A stretch of 64,000 nucleotides of DNA, from positions 1,180,001 to 1,244,000 of the forward strand of contig JAJEKV010000064.1 of the NCBI GenBank assembly GCA_021234155.1, written 5' to 3'. The notes below the pieces were generated by a model. The model was not told where the DNA came from, did no database searches, and saw nothing but the letters and a program-made list of their open reading frames with translations. Origin of the DNA: Isoetes taiwanensis (lineage: Eukaryota > Streptophyta > Lycopodiopsida > Isoetales > Isoetaceae). Positions 1-12,500 of this stretch are shown one piece after another (position 1 is the first letter of the stretch; each line of letters starts with the position of its first letter). Made by a program: the position numbers and the translations under genes.

Positions 1-68
1 TTTCCTGTAGACATCCATGTTCTTCTCCCTTCTCCCTTTAAAACGCATGCTTCCCCAGCTAGATATTA

Positions 69-170
69 CCATACTTACTTTAAGACATCACATCCTTCTT
101 CTTTCAGCATCCTCATTCACCATACTTACTTTAAGACATCACATCCTTCTTCCTTCAGCATCCTCATTCA
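69..170. repeat. Tandem duplication, 2 x 51 bp
   Basis: Two adjacent copies of a 51-bp unit (69-119 and 120-170), beginning ccatacttactttaagaca, differ by about one base. No coding content is associated. The near identity suggests a recent replication-slippage or unequal-exchange event. Confidence 0.9.
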
Positions 171-2439
171 AGTCTTCTACATTATGACTACAAGTCCTCA
201 TGCCCCTTGAGTTCAATATCACCTCTGAGTTGGCTGGCAAGTTGTTTGGCCTCTTGAATGTGAGAAGCATCATTGTCACCGACGTACGCAGGACCTATGG
301 TGGGTAGACAAGTTGGCAGACCATGAAGACAAATAGGGATCAAAGAGCATAAGCCTTTGTATAACGATGTCGATGTCGTGTCATATGTATCTTTTTGTGT
401 CATTTCGAGCTTATTGTTGCGTACGTGTGTTGGAGAGTGGGGCACGAGTAGAATGGTCACCAAATCTATGGAATATCCTACAAGTTTGATGTGGAAATTT
501 ATCCTTATCAGGTGACAAATGCGAGCAAGAAAAAACGTGACACGTAACAAGTCGGAGTCAAATGGTCTTTTGTATAGATATTTTTAAGCCTCCAACAGTG
601 TTACAAAGTCAAGCAGTTATCCAAACCCACTAGATATGGGAGTGGAATTTCATATCAAGATATATTGACATATAATGAATAGAGTGTCTAGATTCAAAGG
701 AGACAAAAGACAAAGGTATCATCCATAATTGCTTCTTTCCAAGAAACTCTCCCTCCCTATCTTTCTCTCTCTTTCTCTAGCACACCGATGCACCGACCAG
801 CATGCAGACACATATGCTTACACATCAAGAAAGATGTGTTTTGATGAAGAGCATATCCCGGTACCAAGCAGATCCAGATATTTGTTTGAAGTAGAGCATA
901 TTTCGATACCTAACGTTCTTGCAAAAAAAAGCACGCAGTTGTTGGCTACTCGGGAAAAGACGGTGTCAGTCTTATTGTTATGGCAAAGTAGCTTGGACAT
1001 GGTTCATCATTGAATGCATCTTATCAAGTGATGTAAGGTTACATTATGCCATCCTTTTCTTGTGAGACATGGCTCAAGGCTAAAAGTTAGAAGGCCCACA
1101 AAAGGATAAGGTTTGGCAAAAATCTCAATAGTGGTGGTGATGTGCCACTATACGAATTTAACAAACCTTGCTTTTTAGTACCTAAATACGCCTTGATGCA
1201 ATGCAATATCAACATGTTGACACGGTTTGGGACATTGTAAAAATGTCAAAAGTGATATTTTATTAGTGATATAAATGGTGTGCCTATCTTAGCAAGATTG
1301 TAGTCTGTACAAAAATTCCAATTATATTCTGTCTTATCTAGTCTTGTTGGTTATGGTAAGTGGCATGTCAAATGACGTACAAAAGGATCATCTTTAAAGA
1401 ATCATCAAGCAAAAGAAAAAGTTCCACAACTGAGTTAAAAACCATTTAGCATGAATACTCATCGATGCTTAAAATACTAAAAAATTCACTTCAGCCGATT
1501 GAGCTTGTATCATGGCATCATGTCAATCACGTAGATAAATTATTTGAAGTCTTATCATCTGGATCTCGTTTTATGTTGTAAAGACACATGAATTTGGTCG
1601 TGGCATGAACATTAATACACATTCATGAAAGTTATGCATATTGAAGTCTCAACCAGTAGAAATGATATTCTATAAGGCCTTAAAATTCTTATTATATTTC
1701 ATCATTTATGTCCCTCCATCAATCGTCTCTAACACATGGAAGTAAGTGAAACTATTGTGTGGAAGGAATTCGTGAAATGTGACAGGTTAAAGAACCTGGT
1801 AAATAAAGAAGAGCTTTATACTTCCAAGTTATATGAGATAAGCTCTTTAAGATACAATTGCTTCGCATAAGTGTGTATTATCGCTTAAGTGTGTATTATC
1901 GCTTCTTAACCGTTAGATTAAGTGTTTTTAAAAAAAAATTCAATGGTGCACAAGTCAAGATGCTCTCTCCTGCAATCCTGTGCGTCCATTCTGAGTCTTT
2001 TACAGGTCAAACTTGGGGTGTTTGACCTGCACCTAAAATACACACAATATACATCAGACCATGCTGTATTATGGCAAGAAATACAAATCCGTGTATTATA
2101 CATGTTAAAGAGGACACAGGGAATCAACCCCGCTTAAACTCGAACCTCAACTCAAATACACCAGTATGTGTCAAAGCAAAAGAGAACCAAATGAATATAA
2201 GGAAAACCGTAAACTAGGAGTCCGAGGAATTGAACCTCGCCATTAGCCATTACTCAACCAAGCATAAAGAGGCTTCACAGAGTGGAGCCACGTTATCAAG
2301 GGGCCAAAGCCCCTCTAAAGCCGAAAGGTAGCGTCGATAACAAAGATACATTTGAATAAAATCAAAAAAGATGTCAATGTCATTCATTTACCACAAATTG
2401 CCAAGAAAGAAGAACGTAAAAGTTAACATGAAACTGCAA
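171..2439. other. No gene recognised
   Basis: I see no protein family, RNA gene or mobile-element domain here. Open frames are short and AT-rich. A small direct repeat (taagtgtgtattatcgct, twice) lies near 1868-1905. A stem-loop around 2221-2240 resembles a tRNA T-arm but does not make a tRNA. Confidence 0.5.
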
Positions 2440-2525
2440 GTCAAGCGGGCCGCGAGGGATCGATCCCACGACTCACACCAAAGAATGACCATCTGGCCGC
2501 AGGGGATGAGGTCCCACGTACCACT
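2440..2525 (-). mobile_element. Possible tRNA-derived SINE head
   Basis: On the minus strand an A-box-like ggccagatgg is followed about 33 bp later by the B-box-like gggatcgatccc. This is the spacing and order of an internal RNA polymerase III promoter. The surrounding sequence does not fold as a full tRNA, so a tRNA-derived SINE relic is more likely than a tRNA gene. No clear 3' tail or target-site duplication was found. Confidence 0.35.
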
Positions 2526-2646
2526 AAAACGGCACCATAAAACAAGCAGTGGTCGCCACCATAAATGGCAGCCAAGATAAAAGTTATTTTCGCCAGTTCA
2601 ACATGTTTCATTATCGATCAAAATGTACCAAAGTTCAACAAGTTTA

Positions 2647-4298
2647 TCAATTTCTAGCCCGCCCAACCATAGCATCCCTCACCAACAAGTCAATTTGCCG
2701 GATCTCCTGAGTCAATAAAGCCCTGGCAAGGCTCATGTGAGAGCGTAAAGCATGGATATCCGATGGCAAAACACCAAGGCGATCCCAACCGATCAGCAGA
2801 TAAAGGCAAAGATCCATAGCCCCATAGAGGTCGCGGTCGCCTCTTAAGTATCCGCAAGGAAGCGGCTATGCGGTGAGCTTCGATACCAACCCCTGTATCA
2901 CACAATTTAAAACTCCTCGCGATGAATGTCTCTTCTTCTTCCTGAGGATAAGCAAGAGGATTTGGATGAGAGTCATCCACAGCCGCAGCCACAAACCCAG
3001 GGCTTATATGCACATCAACAGGAGTCACATGCACAGGAGTTACATGGACTTCAGAAGCTTCCGTCTCCATAACACGAAATCAACCTGGAAAATTACAAAG
3101 CAAACAAACAAACAAGCAAGAATTAGAAACACGTACATAGCTTCGCCCACAAAACAGATCTCATCCGGATTTGCCATTGTATGATCTCCGGTATGAATGG
3201 GGATGAAATCGGCACCAACATCGGTACATTGGCACGAGAACCAAAAGACCTTTCATCCAGGTCCTCAAAGTTCTCGCCCCTTTCGTCTGCCCGGGGATGC
3301 TATCATCCCAATAGCGGCGCTGCCGCTGTGCCCATTCCTCTCAACCGGAACATACCCCACCGGCGGCCCAAATATAATAGCCCGACATCCGATGGCAAAC
3401 AAGAGGAAGGATTCGAAGCACACGCCAAGCAGCCCTTACTCTATGCTCATTAATATGAGCGTAATTAGAAGGGATGATCCGGGGAGCTGCCGGCGTATAT
3501 TTAGAAGACCTCAACATCTTACATACAAAATAAGTTAGACTAGGTGTATGCCTCCCGTCCGCCATGGTAAAAACAAAGTGAGCGACCTTATTCATCAGTT
3601 TACATTATCAAGAACACACAATCCTTTAGTATCACCTGCCCCCATCTAAGGTATAGATCTTTACCCTTTCAACCATTCCCTCGGATACATTGTACGGATG
3701 ACAAGTATAATGCACTTTGCCGATATCCTTCATACAATACCACCATGCCCTCAAAACAATGGAGCTTGGTGTTTTTAAGGCCTTGCAGATCAAAACTACG
3801 CGTGGGCTTGGGCTTCCGCTTAAAAGCAGTTTAATAGCCTCATTCACGCTCTTTGGATTTCTAAAACGACATCTTAAAACGGCTTTGTACATGCGGATGG
3901 TGGTGAGGACCCTCTTTCTAATGCCACAACACCGGCCGGGGCATTTAGAGTTGCGAGAACAAAACAAGGCCATCATGAAATGATCTTGGCACATCTTGGC
4001 GAAAAAAGACCCAAGGTGATGTAAACATCAAGCCAATCCAGATTCATATTCAAATCCACAAGTGGAACAGATCGGGTTGCGGCCCGGCCGATGGGAAGGA
4101 AGCATCGGCTGGCTTCTAGCAAGCCGACCACTTACGCCGCGACGCAGAGGACATGGCAACAAGAACAAGGGACCAAGGCGACAAAAAAAAAAGAAGAATG
4201 GGGATGGCGCAGCGCTTACCTTCAAGGGCCGATGAAGATATGTGAGCAAGATCATCGGCTCCATGCCTATCCTCTGCGCCAAATTTAGAATCGCCCAT
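2647..4298 (-). CDS. Possible unrecognised multi-exon gene or gene relic
   Basis: Several gene-like stretches line up on the minus strand. One is an opening frame at 4298 (MGDSKFGAEDRHG...) that runs into a GTAAGC donor-like site near 4220. Another is a 120-codon cysteine-rich open stretch at 3994-3632 containing CSRNSKCPGRCCG. A third is an open stretch at 3070-2690 beginning METEASEVHVTPV. The last is a terminal 67-codon stretch (about 2850-2647) ending in TGA, with an amphipathic helix-like RSHMSLARALLTQEIRQIDL. No domain is recognised, and exon joins are not consistent enough to build one protein. It could be a spliced host gene, an old transposon gene, or chance open frames in GC-richer DNA. 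Confidence 0.2.
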
Positions 4299-4789
4299 TT
4301 AGAATCTCCTCCTCAAAATAGGAAGGCAAGAAAGGAACCATCGAAATAAAACTAAACCCTAAAATACCCTTTCTCGGCCAAACTCAGGTATTTTATCAGT
4401 ATTTATACGGTTTTAATACAAATACATTCCAAAAACCTTTATAAATCTTATGTAAGAAACATACGACATTTCAACCAGCAGACATTAATGGGTAGCTGCT
4501 ACATCCAACCCCTAAAACTCAAAGCACAAAAGTCTTATTGTTGGGCCAAAAAAAATAACTCATATCTATTAGCAAGTTTAATTTAATTGAATTGAATATA
4601 GATGTACTAATTTTTATGGGTGTATGCAACATCAACGTTGTAATGTTGGAGACGGGCTCTAGTGGGGTACTATCATCATATCTTCAGTAGGCAATGGATG
4701 TACGAACTTAATTGTGTCCTTCGTTACTACATTAAAATGTACAAGTGTACAGTTCATCAGCAAGCCTATCATTACTAATGTTTGTTACT

Positions 4790-4895
4790 TGAAAATCTTC
4801 AGACAGAGTTTTTTTAATCCTAGATTGTAATAGGTCTATTGTGTTCTTTGTTTAGGTTCCATAGACCTTTTTTGTCTCTGTGGATGAAAAACTCC
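4790..4895 (+). mobile_element. LINE 3'-end fragment
   Basis: The stretch around 4850-4890 (ggttccatagacc, then a short spacer and gtctctgtggatgaaaa) matches the 3' end of the GC-rich LINE at 37170-37215 (ggtcccatagacc...ggtctccgtggacgataaaaa). This suggests a 5'-truncated copy of the same LINE family. No clear target-site duplication was identified. Confidence 0.5.
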
Positions 4896-4982
4896 GATTC
4901 AAGTAATTCAATTTATGTGTATAATGGTTGCTAAAATTAATAACAAATATGTGTCTATATATCCTTCATGTTTTACAAGAAA

Positions 4983-5130
4983 GTTAGCAAGGTGGCATGA
5001 TTCGCAATTAGGAGGCCTTGTGTTCAAGCTCTCTTGGGACATTTAGGGGACCTCTATATGTCCCTATGGGGGATGCCATGCCGTATGACATAAAAAGTAT
5101 TATCTACCTATCTATCCATCTATTACTCTT
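4983..5130 (+). mobile_element. tRNA-derived SINE candidate
   Basis: An A-box-like ttagcaaggtggc is followed about 40 bp later by a B-box-like gtgttcaagctc, then a tRNA-unrelated body. The element ends in a short tetranucleotide-type tail (tctacctatctatccatct). This order (pol III promoter, body, simple-repeat tail) is that of a plant SINE. It lies just downstream of a LINE 3' end. Confidence 0.5.
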
Positions 5131-5869
5131 TATGGATTCACTTATCGTTTGATAATTTGTGTGAAGTCAGTTTGGTGTGCATAATGGAAACATGTTGGCT
5201 ATATGTGGGTGTTTCTACTGCCTATATATGGCCTAGGCGCATATACATGATTTAGTTCTGAATTCATGTTTTAATCAAGGGCCAACACCTCTCTTGAAAC
5301 CTCGACCTCATCAACGAGGTAGATAATTCTTGCATTGACATAATTCAGTTTACTGTCTTCTGCTCCAGAATATACTCCTTGGCCATTGGCTTGTTCCTTT
5401 CTCTTTAGTTCTGGCTTCTAGCTTTTCTTGCTTCTGGTCCACTTGGACGATAAAATTCAATTCTATTCTATCTATTTTATTTATTTTGACCTCCTCTATT
5501 TTCTTTGTAATTTCAATCCGAATTCCGCCGCTTTACTTTCTTGATAATTCTCCATGATTGCATGGCGTGGAGGACAAGACGTTGACTTACTGTAAAATCG
5601 ACAAACCTCTGGTCCGGTGGTGGGCATCTTCAATTTTGGGGTGCTCATCAATTTCAAATATCATTTTAAACTAGCAGTTTAACAAGCTCAAATCAAATCG
5701 TTGGGTGGGCAGTATGGGGGAGAAGGCAAGAGAGAGAATGAAGGATAGATGAAATAAAGGGGAGATGAGTAGGAAAGAGGCAGGGAGATTTTTCAATGTT
5801 GTTTTAGAGGAATGCTTTTTGGCACACCAATTTTAATATTGGCATATCATTTTCATCCTCTTTCTAGAC
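5131..5869. other. No gene recognised
   Basis: AT-rich sequence without a recognisable coding frame, repeat or RNA gene. A purine-rich stretch lies near 5715-5785. Confidence 0.5.
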
Positions 5870-6730
5870 CTGGCATGACAATGGGCTGATAGTAAGTATC
5901 CAGGCATCTAGATGCTGCTACATGTAGCTGAGATGCAAGCTAAGAGATCCACATCGTCAGCAAATATGAGCTGCCGAATGATATGGTCTATGAGTTGAAC
6001 TGCATCACCCCCCATGTCCAGCAAGCCAATCCTCAAACAAATCAATATATAGGCCAAATATCATTGGAGACAATGGGCAGCCTATCGGGCCCCATTACTA
6101 TTGTTGACACATTGATCTAATAGTATGAATATCTCGTACAGCCGGTATATTGAATTTTGCAACTATGGAGGAACTCCCAACTGCATCAATTTCTCCCACA
6201 GTCTCTCCCACGACACCATATCAAAAGCTTTGCAAAATCAACAAAGCAGTAACACAGGTCCTATCGGTGGTTTTGCTATCCCATATCAAGCCCCCCAATG
6301 TGAAGATATGATCAATGGTGGAATGTTTGGGCATGAGTCCTATATGTATAAGGCCCGAGATCTCTGTTCTCTATGCCCACATTGTCACATGATGCCCGAC
6401 AATCTCGGCCAGCAGTTTTACAAACAGCAACCTGACCATGATTGTGTTGTAGTTGGCTGGGCAAGGAGGGTCACCGGCCTTGTACATGGGAACAACAGTT
6501 TTACAAACAGCAAGCTGACCATGATTGTGTTGTAGTTAGCTGGGCAAGGAGGGTCACTGGCCTTGTAGATGGGAACAACTCTACTAGTGGTCCATTGTGG
6601 AAAAAAGCCTTCCTGAAGTGACCTATTAAATAGTGTAGCTGGGAGGGGAACCATCTGTAGCCCTGCCCACTTGAGCAGCTCCTTTTGCATGTTGTCTAAG
6701 TCTGCACCTTGCCATTGGCAAGACACTGCA
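5870..6730 (-). pseudogene. LINE reverse transcriptase relic
   Basis: Read on the minus strand in several frames, this is the reverse transcriptase of a non-LTR retrotransposon. About 6720-6490 gives the fingers region, including QWTTSRVVPIYKASDP and PANYNTIMVSLLF. About 6060-5960 gives CPLSPMIFGLYIDLFEDWL, and about 5960-5930 gives the catalytic LIFADDVDL. Frameshifts and stops separate the pieces, so it is dead. An 83-bp tandem duplication (6413-6495 / 6496-6578) lies inside the RT coding sequence. The same motifs occur in the GC-rich LINE at 33.8-37.2 kb, so both probably belong to one family. Neither endonuclease nor 3' end is visible here. Confidence 0.8.
6413..6578. repeat. Tandem duplication, 2 x 83 bp, in the LINE relic
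   Basis: Two copies starting cagttttacaaacagcaa (6413 and 6496) differ at a few positions. The second copy arose inside the RT coding region of the minus-strand LINE relic. Confidence 0.85.
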
Positions 6731-9018
6731 AGCCATAAATGACCCCTGCCTCCATGATTACTAGTGTCGGGCCTACCTGTGGGTAAGAATGCAGGTTGTT
6801 TACATGAGTAGTTTGTAGCTATTCACACCACTTCCCTGATTACATTATAGCAAATACTAATGAAATAATGCCATTTATTATGCCACACACAACCAACCTT
6901 CCAAAAAGGGATCAAGAAGAGCTAATACAATCCTTCAAGATCTTTTATGAACTTCATATGTCCCCACATGGAATCTCCTTATACGTATTCCCTAAGGAAT
7001 GTTAATAGCGAGTCAAGTCCAATATCCTACTTTATCCGGCACGAGTTCCAACATTTTGCTTAGTCAAGGCTTGTTGGAAATGCCTAAAAAGTAGTTTGAC
7101 CATTTTATATTTAGATTTGTTTGTCCATTTGAAGGATAAACTTTTTGTTCATTTTGGCAAATTGAGAGTCTCATGGGTTGCACTGAATGCATCCTAGTTA
7201 TGTGATAATCCTCTCTTAATCATATAAAGTAATTTTTTGGATATGAGTCAATATTGCCTAATATTTGTGCCACTTTTCTTGAATTTTTTGTCCTTTCGCA
7301 CTTTTTATATTTTGAACCCTTTCTTGCTCGAAACAAGGGAGAAATTTTGAATTTTGCCTAATTCATTCCTAATTTCTCTTGAATTGCTTGTTAGCCCTGT
7401 AGAGCACGTGAATCTCCAGACTTTTAGCTTCAAATAGATACCAAAATACAATTGTGAAGCAAACTTTAAGGCCCATTTGTGGTTTTTTGCAGGAATCTCC
7501 TCCAAATTTGTGGAATTGCTTGAAAACAAAATAGAGGTTCCCAGATAACTTGTTCATTTTCGGTACTCCTTTGTACCTAGCACAGCGGAATGGAGACAGA
7601 GATAATAGAATATTGGTTTGAAGATTTCATTGGCACCAAGAATATTATTGCTTTTGGCACATTTCATGTTAATTGCAACTGTTTTCACAAAGGTTTTCCT
7701 AAGATTTCATGGTGTATTCGAATGGATGTACTAATGCGTACATCTAGAGTGCATCATTGCTTAGTCGTTGATTTAGCTTTTTTTTTTCAATGGTCCAACA
7801 TCCAAGGGCTCACAACAAAAGCCCTCTTTTTATTTTAGAGGCTGAACATGCAAGCCTCGTGCATGGCATTTCAGGGCATTCTTGCAAAAAATTAATCTTC
7901 TTGTGATCAGAGTGGAAACAGATTTGGAGTGGCGGAGGATGATGCAGCCGGATGCTTGCTTCAACAGTTTGTGCTACATATTCAAAGTTTCCATGGCATG
8001 GCTTGGTGGGTTCGACTTTAGAGTTCTGATGGCTACATTAGTAGCTTTAAAGTTTAGGGTTTCGCCTAACAATGGCTACACGCGACCGTTTTGGAGCGAA
8101 AACAAGTCCGCAAAGATGCCCCCGAGGATCGAAAACTCCCGCCTTACTTCGATTGCTTTGAATCATTATGTCCGGATAAACCCGGGTTTTGAATGATTTG
8201 TTGAATGTGATGGAAATGAGGCGGATGTGATGTTTCAAATACGAAATTGAGCTGGGGTTTGATCTTCTTTGCAAAAGGCGATTTCTCCTAATGCTTCGTA
8301 CAAATGTTGCAAGATGAGGTGTCAAGGCGTGCCGCTTTCAAAGTATACATCCAGAGTTGAAAATTAGACATCAACAGTTGTATACAAGGGCGAGATAAAT
8401 CCATGTAAGAAATGGTAGCTTACGTTTACAAGACCTGATACCCCAACAATGAAGCCGTAATGGAGGAGGTTCAATAGAGTTGTCTTGCTTAGATGGATCG
8501 GGGCTATCCCTTCTTTGATTTTTGCATCGCACGAGTTTGAATTCATATTCTTTATGTTGATCTAACCCAAATCATTTTTACATTTGATATGCGTAAACCG
8601 CTAATATGCCTAATATGTAATTTGCAATGCAACAGAGCTCTAAGGGGCTATGCAAATCAAAGCAGAACCTTATGAATCCGTTTGGATTAGCACCCAATTT
8701 GGAGGACATGCAATACCGGTTCTCAACGAGTGGCACTTCAAACCCACTTCTCCTCTTCAATCCAAGTATGACATGGCTTTGCACCTCTGTCTTTGTTTTC
8801 TTTTGTTTGTGTTCCCTTTTTTGAAAGGCGTTAGGGTGAGATTCATGTTATTTTTTCTTTTGGAACTATACTATGAGAAGGCAGTGTTGTTTTGACCATA
8901 ATCTGATCATCTCTTATTGCATATCCAGTTCCTGTATCTGCTCCAGTACCTGCTCCTGTTCAGCAACAGTCCACATTGCTAAATGAAATTGAACGAGAGT
9001 TCTTGTTGAATTTGAATA
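6731..9018. other. No gene recognised, possible intron or flank of the ABCB relic
   Basis: No domain is recognised. Open frames such as 7590-7838, 7882-8196 and 8650-8895 are short and resemble no known family. The last 100 bp could be the intron preceding the ABCB exon at 9019, since they end in tttgaatag, an acceptor-like site. Confidence 0.4.
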
Positions 9019-9540
9019 GGTCAAACTTCCCCTTGCTTGCATGCATTTGCAACTGGACGAGCAGCCGCTTATAAGATGTTTGAAGTCATTCAAAGAATTC
9101 CTGAAATAGATGTATGCAAAACGGATGGTGTAACGGTTGAAAATATGAAGGGAAATGTGGAGTTTAGGGATGTCGATTTTACCTATCCAGCACGTCTAGA
9201 TGTTCAAATTTTCTCCAAGTTTTCATTAAGCATTCCATCAGGCATGACAACTGCATTGGTTGGAGAAAGTGGCAGTGGAAAATCTATATTTGTATATTTG
9301 TTAGAGAGGTTTTATGATCCCCAAGGTGGTGAGATTCTTATTCATAATGTTAATATCAAGAAAATGCAATTAAGATGGCTAAGACAAAGAAATTGCGGTA
9401 GTAAGTCGAGAACCCGTTCTTTTTGGGGCTTCAAAGAAAGAAAATATTGTATACGGCAAGCCGGATGCAACTATGGAGGAAATACAAAGTGCAAAGATAT
9501 CTTGCAAATGCATCAAGATTTATCAATAAGATGCCACAGG
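9019..9540 (+). pseudogene. ABCB (P-glycoprotein/MDR-type) transporter exon relic
   Basis: Translation gives the segment after the first transmembrane domain of an ABCB-family exporter. It reads QTSPCLHAFATGRAAAYKMF, then VEFRDVDFTYPAR, then the Walker A motif GESGSGKS, the ERFYDP motif and WLRQR. After a one-base insertion near 9393 the Q-loop region follows in another frame ([13 protein letters not shown]). A second shift near 9503 precedes FINKMPQ. The exon is bounded by an acceptor-like tttgaatag and a donor-like CAG|GTAACA, so it looks like a single genomic exon. Neither the ABC signature, Walker B nor any flanking exon is visible within several kilobases. It is therefore an isolated, frameshifted gene fragment and not a working transporter. 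Confidence 0.85.
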
Positions 9541-12500
9541 TAACATTAGCTACGTATGGGAACGTTATTAAATATATAAACTAAGTTTCAAATTTACTCG
9601 GGGACAATGTTGTCGAATTCCTTCCGCCAAAGCCTTTAGTTGTCTCGTCAGAGAGAATGATATACATAATCATGTAAATGTGGTAAACTAATATTACCAT
9701 AGATGTATGGAAATTGAGGCATATCCTGGCGCAACTTTTTCCTTGTAGAAGTAGGCTTTGTATTTGTGCTTCTAGTTCATCCAAGAATTTACTTTTGCTC
9801 AGGCACCTTGGATAGCCTTATGAATATGAGTGGTATGTTGTGGTAACTGGCATATAATGATACATAATCATGTAAATGCGGATAAAGGAGCATTGCCATA
9901 GATGTATGGAAAGAACATCATACGAGTTTTGCATGTTTTACATGTTTTTACGTATGTTTGCTTTTTTTAGGGCCCGAAGGGCCCAAAATTTTTTTTAGTA
10001 TAACAACCAACATATAACTACCATTAACATTAATTAACACAACCATTGGGTCCAACACATTTAAATTAAAATCCCCCTTAAACCCCCTTTGGTTTGGGTG
10101 CATATTCACACGGGGGGTGACGTAGGGCAACGAGAGCTGTTGGATAATTCACCTTTTTTCTTAAGCTTTTTGCTCAAATATGACATGTTTGTTGAATTAC
10201 TAAATATAATATAAAGCTCTCATTTGAAATAATCATGATGACACACTGTAAAGTTGGTGGGTCTGCATTTTTTGTAGGTAGGGATTCAAATCTAGGAAGG
10301 ATATTTGCAAAAAGGAGTTAATTTTTTCTACGGATTTTATGATTTTTGTTACATGTTTCCTGGAAGGAAAGAGTTTCTGAAGTTTATTACATGTTTCCTG
10401 GAGGATTTCTTGCATGTTTTTATACATGTGTCAATCACTTGTTTGATACCATAAATGGCAGATGAAAAATGAGATGAAAGTTCTTAAGAAGTAATAAAAT
10501 GGAGGGGCAAGGACGACTCTCAACAAATATAAATTAAGAGGAAAAGGTGAAGTGATGAAAATGAATGGTTCAAGGGATGTGTGGTAGCGGAAAAGAAAAC
10601 ATAGGCAAATAAACAACAAAGCTGCTTTCAAATCCTATTGGCAACTATGCAATCACTTTCATGTATTTCTCTTGAAATGTTAAGAGTTCATGTGCTTTTG
10701 AGCACTAGTTCTCTGTCATGTATTAGATAATTTCCGGCGGGGAGGGATTCCGCCGGAAATTAACAAACGTAATAAATGCCTGGGCGAATTACGTACGTAT
10801 GCTAGCCATATAAACTGGAGTTAGTGTTATGTAAACATGAGCCGAATTAACGGGACATAAAACAATTCCTAAATGTGCAGCCCAACATCTAGTTGAAAAT
10901 GTAAATTATTGTTAGAAAGGAACAGATAGAGTACTTACAAAAATCTCCTCCTGCTCCAAATCCAGTGCTTTGAAAGGCAGTCTTAACCACATTGAAGCAA
11001 AAGATGCAAATTTTTTACAAGGGAGAATTAAATTAAAATATATAAGTAATCATCACAGATTGGAATGGTATACTGGTGCAGCGCAAAGAAACAAGAATCC
11101 ATCAAGATCCTAAGCATGAATTAATGGCAGCCCTTACTCTATGGTGGATTCCAGATAAAAAGGGTTGCTTCGTCAGTTATCATAGTATCAACACCAAGAA
11201 AAGCAAAAATGTAGCTACCAAAAGCTCCTTCTTGTGTTCAAGTATTGTAGCGCTTAAGAAGAACTTTTAAATCTTCAAAACAAATGGCCAAGCTAGAACA
11301 ACAAAACAAGCTGCACTAACATGTATATATCTATAAGTATGAGAGCATGCAGGATAGGAATAAAGCCACCACAAATGGAAGGATAAAGCTACCACAAATG
11401 AAAGGATATGACTGTGAATTTTGTGGGAACCAAATAAAAACCAAGATTCAACTCTTTGAACCACATCTTTGAATACTTAGCAAACTAATAAAAATAACTC
11501 ACAGGGGAGATTCGAAGCAAGAACTTTGTCACTCTTTGAATCAACCATAAACAAATGCAAGCTAGACACTAACTCAGTCATGGTTGCGTGCACAAACAAT
11601 GGGGACTGGGTTGTTCGCATGCAGAAAGCGGGTTGTTCTTCTTGATCCATAGAGCATGAATAGTTTCCAAGCTGCAAGTTGCTCCTCCGTGACCGCAAGA
11701 ACTTTATGAAGAGACTTGAAGGAAGAGACTTGAAGCTCTACGTGTTGTACAATATCCTTCATAGACAAAGGCTAAGTTTGCCTTTAGAATCCGTGAAAAG
11801 CCCCCAAACTAGAACCCTCAAAAACTCGCAAAATGCTTAGAAAGAAAAAGCATGAAGAACTTGAACGATCTCGAGACATGCGGAATGCAAAAAGAAGCCT
11901 CCGGAGCTCTTGCCATAGATCTCACAGCCAATCAAATTTTGCTCACACCTTGAGAAAGAAGAGTATGGGAGTCCGATCTGGCTGAAATACATGAAACCGC
12001 TTTGACACGGACCTCCACAGAGCCAATATCTGAGTAGAAACCTCTAAAATTTGGGCTGACCCTCCCACGAAATGAAGAAGGCACAAATATCAGCCCATTA
12101 AAAAATACAGCCCACAAAAACGGCCCTCTGTGCCAAAAAAAAAAGAAGAAGCCGTAGGTAACAAGTGACAAAACCAACAACGACCAAAAATCAACAACCG
12201 ATTTTAGGTGGATAATCGACAATGACATGAACAGCCAACAACACCAATTTTCCACCCAAAGGGATAACTTGAATGCGTAAGAATTCATCGGGCCGCGGTA
12301 AGGTCGATTAGGGGAGATTTGGTGCAAATACGTATAGCACAGGCTGATTTGGGGCAGCCCGTAAAAAAGAACCAAGAAGGGGAATCCTAAATGGTTGATA
12401 TCAAATTGTGCAAAGCGGCCAAGGCACCAAAGAAAAAGCCGAAGTACGAAAACGGGAAACACGGCCCGACGGATTCGGGTGGGTAGGAGAGATGGTCTCA

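Noticed and set aside
2215-2290. tRNA gene on the minus strand (T-arm-like cgaggttcaattcctcg)
   Set aside because: The T-arm stem is perfect, but the D-arm-like box is too close (about 24 bp) and no acceptor stem pairs. It is at most a tRNA-like relic.
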